Source of the DNA: Xiphias gladius
Taxonomy: Eukaryota > Chordata > Actinopteri > Istiophoriformes > Xiphiidae
DNA: 64,000 nucleotides
Direction: 5' to 3'
NCBI RefSeq assembly: GCF_016859285.1
Contig: NC_053401.1
Location: 3,912,969 to 3,976,968, forward strand
Below are positions 36,001 through 46,600 of this stretch, in pieces. Numbering within the stretch: position 1 is the first letter of the stretch; each line of letters begins with the position of its first letter. A program made the translations under genes and the position numbers. Under the pieces are notes generated by a model, which worked only from the letters and a program-made list of their open reading frames with translations, searched no databases and had not been told where the DNA came from.

Positions 36001-37405
36001 GTAAAACCCCGAATTCATGCTCTGTGTTATACAGTTAGACGTGTGCAGAAGTAACAAGAAGTCCGGGTGCCTGGCAGAAGGTCTCACCTTGTGTCTCTCC
36101 CGACGGTCCTGTGGGGCTGACTGGTGGAAGAGAGAAAAAGCGCCGGATGAAAATTGAGAATTAACCTTTGTGCTGATTAGATCTGGTGAAGCGAACAACA
36201 CAATTCCGGAAAAAGTTGCTTGTGTTTTTTTTTTTTCTTTTACGAGCTTCAGGGATCCAACGATATTGACTCGTCTGGAGTACAAAAGAGTGGGCTTGTA
36301 AGTGAGGTCAAAGGTCGGGGCAAAACTTTCCGAAACTAATGCATAAACAAGAAGGAATGATGAAAATCACGCTTGTTTAAACTACTGAGGTGAAGAAGGC
36401 AGTTTTTGTTTTACTGTTTTTGCAGAAATTCAGGGACTAGATGCCTGTAGAATGTTGCGTGATTAACAAAAGAGAAGAACTTCAGAGATCAAAAAATATC
36501 GACTAAATGATGAAACATTAGGCTTCAGTCACGCAAAGGTGAATTTTTCTAAGGGAGTGTCAAGGGTCGAAGGTTGAGGAAAGCATTTTTGGATTTAATC
36601 TTTAAAAAGTAATACTTGCATGGGCAGGAAAGATTTGAAAATCAGGTTTAAGCAGCGAAAACTCATCAATTTTGTATTTTTTCCGCAGCAGCTCAGGGAG
36701 CAGTTACTTGTGTCTTTGGAGCAATTAAAGAGCATTTTAAAAGAGCATTTGTAAAAGGCAGAATAAATGAGATCTTAACAAGTTGCATGCATGATGAAAA
36801 ATTAGCTGTCTGCCATTTAAAAGTGAGGGGTTTTTTTTAAAGTGACTTTTTAAAGTCAGGTCAAGCCTTTAGATAAAACAAACTAATATAAACACAGAAA
36901 GGATTGCTCCTGCAATACTTGCGAAATTTAGGAAGTACAATTATTCTCTTCTAATTTTTGTCTCAATTTCACTTCTCATATTTATTGATTTGAAAAATCA
37001 TTAAATCCCATTTAAAAAAAAAAAAAAAAACACAAGAAAGTTTTGGCTTCTTGTCAGGGATTAAAATAAGGCCGAACACCAGCGATAAATGCAAAATCTA
37101 TTCATACGCATCAAAATATAAATGTATATTCTGACTTTCTTTCAGTTCATAAAACACAACCAGTTTGTTTCTTACTTTGATTTAAGAACAATATCAATCT
37201 GGTGCAGATGGTTAAGCTCTATTCTGTAAATAAAAAGTGGCATAAACAGAGTTTTCCAGAGATTTCACACCCCCCCCCCTCCAGTCCCAGTTTACACCCT
37301 CCAACTCACCCTCTCGTCCTCCCATTCTCCATCTATCACAAACTCAAAGCAGCGGCCCTGGTGGAGGAGCAGGAGCCCCAGAAGCAGCAGCAGCAGACGC
37401 CTCAT
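27070..37405 (-). CDS. itih2: Inter-alpha-trypsin inhibitor heavy chain 2
   Basis: A secreted plasma heavy chain that is transferred to hyaluronan and stabilises extracellular matrix. Minus-strand exons: 37,310-37,405, 36,088-36,108, 35,721-35,759, 34,524-34,696, 34,334-34,438, 34,091-34,253, 33,898-34,005, 33,236-33,364, 33,013-33,129, 32,704-32,872, 32,466-32,591, 31,798-31,979, 31,223-31,408, 30,460-30,599, 29,958-30,130, 29,621-29,776, 29,385-29,498, 28,284-28,482, 28,020-28,192, 27,312-27,423 and 27,070-27,217. Joined: 2,829 nt, 942 aa (human 946). A leucine-rich signal peptide (about residues 1-19) is followed by a short propeptide, a VIT domain (about 55-185), a von Willebrand A domain with MIDAS motif DVSGS near 305-309, and a C-terminal ITI-HC region. 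The DPHF site (about 698-701), where the tail is cleaved and chondroitin sulfate is linked to Asp, is intact. Chosen over ITIH1/3/4 because of phrases such as [27 protein letters not shown] and [16 protein letters not shown]. Confidence 0.95.
28588..28840. repeat. Copy of the CCAAAATGTNGAACTATTCC repeat family in itih2 intron 17
   Basis: It contains the internal phrase ctctaaagctcactaattaa and the end cccaaaatgttgaactatcc, shared with the copies near 321, 41,321 and 54,967. Its right end is the inverted terminus of the family; the left end is truncated. Confidence 0.65.
28841..29384. other. Remainder of itih2 intron 17, no gene seen
   Basis: Open frames here lack splice context and family similarity. 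An A-run lies at about 29,085-29,097. Confidence 0.6.
30885..31135. repeat. Dispersed repeat fragment in an itih2 intron
   Basis: The start GCAGTGATCCCCAAAC and following TTTTTTGGCTTGTGA resemble the edge of a known teleost dispersed repeat (usual form: cagtggttcccaacctttt). The fragment is degenerate and its edges are approximate. Confidence 0.45.
32104..32312. repeat. Short terminal-inverted-repeat element (MITE) in an itih2 intron
   Basis: The segment starts TTAAAGGACCAT and ends ATGGTCCTTTAA, a nearly perfect inverted repeat around about 185 bp of non-coding sequence. No open frame is present, so it is a non-autonomous element. A target-site duplication is not obvious. Confidence 0.75.
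33365..33897. other. itih2 intron 7, no gene seen
   Basis: AT-rich intron sequence. The part from about 33,480 to 33,620 reads like an old dispersed repeat, but I cannot name it. Confidence 0.5.
34697..35720. other. itih2 intron 3 with diffuse TGGTCTG/CTTGG-like repeats and a TA/GATA microsatellite
   Basis: From about 34,780 to 35,310 the phrases ctggtc, gtcttg and actcgg recur without a fixed period. A simple repeat of TATA/TAGATA lies at 35,444-35,490. No coding signal was seen. Confidence 0.5.
36088..36108 (-). other. itih2: itih2 exon 2, a 21-nt microexon completing a furin-type site
   Basis: It encodes DRRERHK. Joined to the AGA codon opening exon 3 it gives RHKR followed by Ala, which fits the R-X-K/R-R furin consensus. 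Human ITIH2 has an R-Y-Q-R propeptide end at the equivalent place. An alternative acceptor 8 nt upstream would break the frame. The choice rests on phase and on the CAG acceptor in the sequence cccacag. Confidence 0.75.
36109..37309. other. itih2 intron 1, AT-rich, no gene seen
   Basis: It contains several internal similarities (for example aaaatatcgactaaatgatgaa and aaaatcatgaa-like phrases) suggesting decayed repeats, and an A-run at about 37,014-37,030. No family could be assigned. Confidence 0.5.
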
Positions 37406-38752
37406 CTTTCCAGGCCTGTGGGCTCAAACACACATACCCTCACGCACACACACGGGTTAATAACAACAACAACAACAACAACAACACACAGACACACACA
37501 CACACACAAAGCGCTGGGAGACAGACGGTCCTTCTGCAGGGAGCCCTGTGGAAGCACAGCCGAGCTGAGAACCGGAGGTTAAAAATCCGCCGAACTGATC
37601 GACTCCCGGCCCCAGTCAATATTTGTTGTGTTGCATGTAACCCGGAGGGGAGAAGGAAACTTTGAAACTTGACCTGCGGTGTGGGCAGGGTAAATAGGAC
37701 ACATTTGACTCATTCACAGATTAAACAGAGGCTTCACATCGGGCGGATTGTTTAAAGACGTGCTGCACGTTTGGCCAAATGTCACTCTGGTGTGTCTCTG
37801 ACACAGAATTGGCTGTTTTGTTTGGGTTTCTTTTTGCTTTAAAGTCAATTTAGAACATGAAGGTACAAAGCTTAAAAAAAAAAAAAAAATAAAAAAAAAA
37901 TCTCATGACACACACCCCCCACCAGCTACAGGAGAAACGTGTAATGTTTTATTATGCCCACAAGGTGGCGCCAGAGTAAGCCTAACTGCAGAAGCCTTTC
38001 CCTGTCACCTTCTGTTACACAGCATAGTGGTTAAAGCTGATTTTCAGTTGTTAAGTTTTTAGGCAAAAAAAAAAAAATAGGATTGAAATTAAGGACTTTT
38101 TGCACTGTGATCGAAAAACAGTAGTTCGAACGCGAAGTGCATCTAAAGGAAATCGATATAAAATTGGGTTTGTTTATGAAGGAGTAGTTTGAAATCACAG
38201 TAGTTGTAGGGAAACTGCAAATTCAGGCTGCCGATGGAGGCTCGGTGTTGCTTTACGGCGGTGGCGTGCCGCCTTCACGGTTCGGGTCAGCCACCCGGCG
38301 GCGATGTGCGAGTGGCGTGGGATGCCGGGATGCCCGCCCGCTCCCCTTCGTTCCTCCAAACCTTTCGTGATGAGGCTTGTGAGCGCTGGATGGTGGAGGG
38401 CGCCCTCCGGAGGCCAGGGCTGTAAGTTGGATCCCCGGTCGCCATCACGAGGGGAACACACTTGTCTCTGCCCCCCCCCCTGATTGCAAAGCCTCCGACG
38501 CTCCCTAGAGGCGGCGGCGGGCAGCAGCAGCAGCAGCACGAACTGCCACTCATCCGGGAGTGGGGACGGAAAACGCTGCATCTCTCTCTCTCTCCTCCGG
38601 TGGGTGGGCGTGCGTTTTAGCCCCCCACACCGTGCGACTCTTCCGTCCGGGCCACTCTGATCTGGACGGACGGAGACTCGGAGACGCCGCGCGCTGGGGA
38701 GATAATGTCCCATTCGCCCCTTTGAGCTTCGACTGAGCGCAGGACCCCCGAG
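37406..38752. promoter_or_regulatory. Divergent promoter interval between itih2 and itih5
   Basis: The two genes are head to head with 1.35 kb between start codons. Nearer to itih2 the minus strand shows patterns seen in liver promoters: ACAAATATTGACT (FOXA-like, near 37,615), AGGTCAAGTTTCA (nuclear-receptor half-site pattern, near 37,665) and a TATTTA box candidate near 37,692. An (AAC)n run (37,461-37,486) and a CA run (37,486-37,508) lie just upstream of the itih2 ATG. The itih5 side (38,230-38,752) is GC-rich and may be its 5' UTR and CpG-type promoter. Site calls are pattern matches only. Confidence 0.35.
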
Positions 38753-40392
38753 ATGCTGCTGTTGACTCTGCTGTTATGCGTCTGCCCGCGTGTGCTGGGA
38801 GAACTGGACGAATCCCAGTTCGAAGACGTTGCGGATTCCGACTTGGCGGACTTCGATTTAGACGTTGTAAGAGACTTTAAAAGACCAAAGTGTGGCACAT
38901 TCTGGTGTCTGGATTTCCTCACATGACCTTTTTTTTCCCCTTGTTGCCCACAGGCACCGCGCAGGGTCCCTCGACAGGTGAAAACTATATTATCCAAGGT
39001 AAAGTCACCACCTGCCGCAGAGATATGACGCTGTTTGAGCGTTTTACCGATTTTGGTTCCTTTAATTCAGAGATTAAAGCTGCGAGTCCAAAAGTATTCT
39101 TGCACTTGTTTTAAAAAGATATTTATATATATATATATATTTTAATGGAAAGCGAAGATAGAAACGGAAATGTGTCACACTGGTCCAACAGGCTGCTGAT
39201 ATCTTGTGTTTTGCCAGTGCGCCGAGAGTTTTGGAGACAAACTGACCTCCGCGGCGTTAAGAAAACGTCTCATTACAGAGAAGCTCGATATTGTCCACGG
39301 CCTGACCTAGTTTAGCTTATTGAGAAAATGTGAGTTTTGTCATCCCAAACGTTTTGGGCGCTTTGGGCGTGACGCACAGAGATCAGCCAGGCGCGCAGAC
39401 GTGCCAGAGGAGCCGTAACGCGCCGGACCGGAGCTCATGGGAACAAATGTCACTGGCCGTTTCGTGACTGCAACTACACTGAAGTCCAGCTTTCCTGGCA
39501 TGAGTCGTGTCGGCTGAAGAACAAAACCGGTATAGGCAGTTATCAATATGCGCAAACAGTGATGCGTAAAATCGTGCCAAGTGTAGCACCGGTGGCACCG
39601 GTCCGGGTCGTATTTGGGTGTTGGCGGCTCCGCAGTGATGGTCTCTGAACGTTTCCTTTGCAGGAGACCAAACCTCACATCCAGGAGCTCTCCATCAAGA
39701 CCACCATCATCTCCCGCTACGCCTTCACCGCGGTGTACTGCGCCATGCTCAACCGGCACTCCGCCGCCACCGAGGGCGTCTTCCAGTTTCCGATCCCCGC
39801 TGACGCCTACGTCTCCAACTTCACCATGTAAGAGTCCCACGGGTCACCCGAGCGGCGACGAGGAGGGTGTCGCCTGTGAACCTCGTATCTAGTAGGGTCT
39901 CGAGTCCTATCATGAGTATGAAAAGCGTTTCATTGAGTTGGAAAAGCAAGAGATGAAGCCATGTATGAACCAAAGAAATCTCCTCAGCAGAAAATGGTGC
40001 ACCTTTAGAACCGAAGTCACCAAATAATAACATCATCCATGTCGGTCTTTTGTCTTGGTCTTGCGTTTGTCCCCAGAAATGGGTCAATCCAAGCAGACCT
40101 GGGGGTTTTGGGAGGTGTTTTGTGAAAACAGCCTTACAACAGGATTTAGTGGCTGGAAGGGTTTATGGTGTTTTTTCGGCCGCGTTTTGATTATGATGTT
40201 GACAATAGGTGGCCCTGAATATGAGCAAACGCTCTAATCCTCGACCTTTGCCCCCCGTGAACCAGGATCATCGGAGGGCGTGTCTACCAGAGCGAGGTCA
40301 GGCCGAAGGAGAAGAGGGTCAAACAGGCGAACGGCAAACCCAGGAACAAAGGGTCAGGTGGCGCAAGGTAAGAGAAACCTGAGAGTGTGTGG

Positions 40393-40437
<45 letters not shown>

Positions 40438-40638
40438 TGGTTCAGTATGTGTGCGGACATACCTATGGTCTGGCGTCTCCTCCTAATTACACAGCAGCAC
40501 TCACTCCCTCTAATGTTCCTATTTTGCAAACACAGATTGATAACATCCCAACTCAAACCTCTCTTACCAAAACCTGGCGGCCACAGTCTGTGTTTTTTTT
40601 TTTTTTTTGCTTGAGCGGACAGACTGGACCCCCCCCCC

Positions 40639-40672
<34 letters not shown>

Positions 40673-43600
40673 GAAACCTGTGACCCAAGAAGTGAAGTAT
40701 GGAAGAAGTGACATCACGTTTCCAGCTGTCATGTGAAGATTGACATTTCATTAAACGAGATTTTGTGATTCGCCGTCTCAGAGCCGGAGGAGGAACGAGG
40801 GGACTCATGATATCACCACTTGGAGTGTTCACTTCACCGCTCCACCTTCTTTTTGTAATTGCTCCGGCGCCTCTCCTCTTCTCTTAAGTATTGTATCTCC
40901 ATTTTGTCTGTTTGCAGCTGTTGCTCTCTCCATTTCTGCTCAGCTCAACCTTTACAGTTGAATCCAGACGCGGGGAGAACCTGAGCTGGATTAAGAAGAA
41001 AAAAAAAAGCAGCCAGATGAAATCGCGTAAACGGCTACAGAAAGCAAAGTCTTCCGTGTTTAGAAGTTTAGACGTATTCGTATATGGATAATGTAAAATT
41101 TTACTGCAAACAAAAGAGTATGAAATCTGAACCGAAAGCGAAAGATGCTCTAATCATCTTTAATAAGAGCTGGAGATGAAGAAGACACCTAGGTCATATT
41201 GACCCTGAGCAATACACCTCTAAGGTCAATTAAGGTCAATTAAGGTCGATTTAGGTTCTCGACTTTTATTTACCACAAGTAGTTCCTGAAGCACACTATA
41301 GTGATTTTATGTGTCTGTGTAAAAGGAATGGTTCGACGTTTTGGGAGGTTTCTTGCCAAGGGTTAGAAGAGCAGATCAGTACCACTCTCAGGTATGTAAG
41401 TAAATATGAAGCTGCAGCCAGCAGCTACGTGTCTTAGCTCAGAATAAAGACTGGAAGCCTGGGGGGGAGGGCAGCTAGGCTGGGTCACTAACAAGTTGTG
41501 TCACAATGGTTTAAAGTAACTTTCTGGATTCTCAGCTGGTTCCCTGGCACCTCGTGGTGACGACAAGAAGCCGGCTTGTACCTCTATGACAAGAGTGGCA
41601 TTCATTTTCTCATCTAACTCTCAGGAAGTAGGGGGAAGAAAGGTATTCCCCACAATGAGCTACCCCTTTCAACTGTGAAGACTGTAAACTGCCACTCTTC
41701 CCTCCTCTCCCGCCGCCCAGTCCTGAGCCGCAGGTGGAGGTGTTCAGGATGGCGGCCAACATACCGGGTAGGAACCGGGCGGTCTTCCTGCTCACCTACG
41801 AGGAGCTTCTGCAGCGCCGCCTGGGACGCTACGAGCACACGACCCGCCTGCGGCCGCTGCAGCTGGTCAGCCGCCTCAGCCTGGACGTCACCGTCGCCGA
41901 CCACTCCCTCATCACGGACCTGCAGGTTTTGCCGCTCCGCAACGGCCGGAGCAGCGCAAATGTGCCTAATGCACCCAAGATACCAGGTTTACAGATAACA
42001 TCTTAATATTCTATCAGTAAATTACGTTATATGTTTCATATTTTTGCAGCTTTTCCTTCTTATTTTACGCTATTTTCCTTTTTTTTTGTCCAACTGCTGT
42101 TATTTCGATCATAATTTACATGTAATGTAATGTTCATTCTTACATTTCTACTCCATATGCTCTCAGTAACAGGTAATGCAACCAAATGGTTTCAAAAATG
42201 GGATGGAGGGGTGTTAAAATGTATTAATATCATAAACTATTTGTCAGGATACGGAATTTAAATAAAAATAAAGAATATAAATGCCTTTTCTTCATGTTAA
42301 AACTGGATTTGTCTTTGCCAGGCTCATAAAAAGTACACAGTTACCATTTTCAGAGTGCCAGCAGTATTTATTCGTCCCTCGGTCACAGCCACTTTACCCA
42401 TTTCAGGATTTTGTTCTCGTGCCGCAAGGCCAAAACACGCACTTCCTCTCTTTGTGCTCCAGCCAAACCCGAGCCTCCCGTCACCACTGTGATCAAAAAC
42501 GAAAACAACATCTGCAAGATCACCTTTAGCCCCAACATCGTCCAACAGGCCAAGATCACCACCAACGGCATCCTGGGAGACTTTGTGATCCGCTACGATG
42601 TCCAAAGAGACATGGGGATAGGAGACATTCAGGTGAGAGCACAGATCACGTCTCCATTTAATAACCTTGACACGCAAACACAGAAAATAAACACAGAGAT
42701 GAGTAAAGGTTTGGATAAAGAAACCCAGTTTTCAAATTTCCCATCCAGCTACACACACACATAACACACACACACACACACCTCATCCGCCCCCCTGGTA
42801 CCCATTCATTTACTCTGTAATCTGGCTTCCTGCCACCAGCCTGACTCCGCCGCCAAACTCTTCTGTCTGTCTTCAGAGCAGTGCTACGTTTTCAGTCACA
42901 ATCACACCCGACCACTGAAACCGATCTCACTGCCTCCCGCTCTCGTCTAAACTCCCGTCTTCCCCCAGGTGCTAAACGGCCATTTTGTCCACTACTTCGC
43001 ACCCAAAGACCTGCCTGTCGTGCCAAAGAATGTGGTGTTTGTGATCGACACCAGTGCCTCCATGCTGGGGACAAAGATCAGACAGGTAAAGCGCCTACAT
43101 ATCCCGTGAGATGATAACGAATGTCCTCTGCTAAAGTCAGTCAGTATCAGCGCGTGCACCCTGCTCTCTCGCTCTAGGTTTAGGCTCAGGTGCATTTTTT
43201 TCCCCTCTTTTACAGCAGTCGTTGGTTTCTGATCAGGTCAGTATTGTGTTGCAATATACGTGGGGAAAAATAAAGCTTATTTTTAATGATTCATCACAGT
43301 TAAAAGTCCGTTGCCTTTATTTTTTGATGAATTTATTGTCCTGCGTGATAATGCAGTTAAACTTGATTTGAGAACGTCCCGTGAAGGTGCATTCGATTGC
43401 TTACTGGAAGCTCTGACATCTGAAATTAGAGGCTTGACTGCTGAAGATTACTAGTGGCGCTGTTGAGAGAACCAAACCACGCAAACATAAACTGCCAGGA
43501 AAAACTTGGTGGCTTCTTGTATTTAATCAGGTCGTTTAACCGCATTTTTATTCAGTAAAAACACAATTTAGACAACAGAATGTTAATTGTCGTTCTTGAC

Positions 43601-46600
43601 CCTGGTTCACTTACAGTATAAGCTTATACGGGACCCGTTGACAGTCATGATATGGTCTTCATCGGTAGATGGGGGTTCCTGAGAAAATCCACCTGTTGAT
43701 CAGGGCTGTGAGATGCAGTCGAAAGCCCTGGAAAAAGGCTAGGAAGTAGACCTTGAGTCGACGGTATTTTGTCAGATTTCATCCTGATGGATTAAATATC
43801 TCTAGCAAATGTCTGTTTGAAAAATGATGGCTCTGCAATAACGTGACAGACAAATGTAGAGTTTACAGTATTAGTAGTAAATGGGATAAAATATGCCAAA
43901 ATAATAAAAACTTTGGCAAAGTTCCACCTTGGAGCAGACGTACAAGATATAAAATCATTGTTATTTTTCAGGAACCTGTCAGGGAAAATCTGGTGGATTT
44001 TCAGTTGGCCTTGCTTCCCCTACAAAGCAGTTTATAGTGTTTTCAAGCAGAATTTCATTAGCTGTATTGTGTCAGAAACCTGACTCACCACCTCCTCACT
44101 CCCACACTGGAATATCATTATCAGAGCTTTTCCTCCATCTGTAATAGCACGGTAATCCCCCTCAGCCAGACTCAAGAGCTGATCCCTGCAGCTGCCGCGA
44201 GCGAGTGCAGAAAGAGGCGAGCGCGGAGAAACTGGAAAACAGATTTCCAGCGAGAAGGAAAAGTGGAAACATACAGCACAAGGCCGTGCTGTGAGGGAAG
44301 GTCAGTGCCTATGGGGTAATGGAACCTTGTAGACATCAGCACCCTCGACCCCTCGATCCAGCCCCCACCCTCGTCGCCAGCCCCCAGCGGGGCCGCAGGA
44401 ACAGAACACCAAGTGTGTTTTGATGTGGCTTCACAATAGAGGGTTTCAGTGTAGGTCAGTCTGTGGTTCTGACCCTTGCTGTATACAGCCCATACAGACA
44501 TCTGTAAACCCCCCCCAGCACCAAATTATATATCACACCCACGCTCACCAGGGCTGCAGATCTGGAGATGCTGAAAGTGTGAAACTCCAAGAGAGAAAAG
44601 TAGGAAGACGTCTTCAAGTCTATGTACATATTACTTATTTTTTAAGATCTGGAACTTAAGAAGAACTTGACGATGTGGTATCAAGTTTCATGGTGTGATT
44701 AAAAAGCCCTGGTCCCAAATCATCAGCAAGTAGCAAAAGTCTACATATGCAGAAAATTTTAGGGTTTTTTTTTAATCCAGTTTTTGGGAGAAAATCTAAT
44801 TTATGCAGGCAAAAACAACATTTTTATTGGAGGAAAAAGCTCTTTTGCACGGGAAATGGTTAACTTTCCAATGGATTTTTGTGTTAGCATCAACGCAAGG
44901 ATTACACACAGTCCCTGCAGTTTTGTAGAACATAACATATGGACTCCATTCAAAACCCACTGAATACAGTGACAGCTGCAGGACAGTAGTCGAGCTAAAA
45001 ACGGGACAGGTTTTTCTTTACATGAAGGGTAAAATAAATTAACAACAAAAAAAAAAAACCTTATAAAAAATGTATGAACAGAAATATTCAGGGGAACTTG
45101 CTGTCTGTTGCTTTAGGGTTATTTCTGACAGCAGATTTCAACATTATTAACACCAGCCTCCAGGGCTTGATTTCAGGGATGGGGTGGGTGCGCGAGAAAA
45201 ACACCACAGCTTGTCTAAAGGCAGGGAGTTTGACTGAGGGTATGTGTGTTTGCTTCCCAGCCACCGCAGCTCCACCTATATGTGTTATACAATAATGCAT
45301 GGCTACACTGCAGACCGGCCACCGTGACCAGGCTGTGTGTCAAGAACTGAACATATACACACGACACAAGCTATAAAACGGATGTAGACCGTAGACTCCA
45401 TATGCTAGAAAACCCCTGTCAACATGTACGGACCCACAGAGCTTAATTTCAGTTTGCGTCCCAGGTCATAACTTGGATGGAGGAACGTGGAATAAATGAT
45501 CCAGTAGAGAAACTATTGGATTTGTTGCAATTCCGCAGTCATAAAAGAAATGGCATCTTGATTAATGACATAATGTTTAACTCAATAGAAACATGAGTTT
45601 TTGTTCAAAGAATCCTTGGAACACACAGATAAAAGTGTTATCTAACGTCAAAGCCGGTTTAAAAGAAATTTGAAGGAGACATTGAGAACATTAGAGGTTA
45701 GGAGTTACATTTCCGTTTTTCAGACTTGATTATGGTAAAAGTTATTTTAATTTGCAGTATAAAGCTATATCTGTTTGAAGAGTGCCTTGAAGTGCCCTAT
45801 TCTTTATTGAGAGCAATAATCTCAAACATAAGGGTTCCTTAATTAACTCCCTCAAATGAGGCACCAAATCAGGCGCGCTCATTTTCGTATTTAAATACAA
45901 CTGACCATGATGTTTTGAAATCAATTATCCCTCTTTCTCGCAATGACTTTCGCAGACCAAAGACGCTCTGTTCACCATTCTGAGGGATTTGCGTCCCGGC
46001 GATCGCTTCAACTTCATTAGCTTCTCCAATAGGATCAAAGTTTGGCAGCCCAACCGTCTGGTTCCGGTCACACCTCTTACTGTCAGAGACGCCAAGAAGT
46101 TTATATTCACGCTGATGCCCACAGGAGGTGAGTCTTTATTGTCCTTGGGGTTTGTCCTCTTCATCACACGATTCTTTATCTGCATTGAATAACCCACAAC
46201 ACTCACCCTACTGGTTATGAGGTGAAAGTGGAAAAATTCACCGTATTTCCATATCCCTGACATTTTCATATGAGTTCTACTCCCAGTGATATCCCTCCAC
46301 TGCAGGCACGAACATCGATGGTGCCATCCAGACTGGCTCCTCTCTGCTTAGTGATTACCTCTCGGGCCCCGACGCCAGCCCGAACAGCGTGTCCCTCATT
46401 ATTTTCTTGACGGACGGGCGGCCGACTGTTGGGGAGATCCAGTCCACGTTGATTCTGGGGAACACCCGCTCAGCCGTGCAAGAGAAGTTTTGCATCTTCA
46501 CCATCGGGATTGGGAATGACGTGGATTATCGGCTGCTGGAACGCATGGCCCTGGAAAACTGTGGGATGATGAGACGCATCAACGAGGAGGCCGACGCCAG

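Noticed and set aside
38195-38713. 172-codon minus-strand frame opposite the itih5 upstream region
   Set aside because: GC-rich low-complexity translation with no recognised domain; the plus strand holds the better-supported itih5 start.
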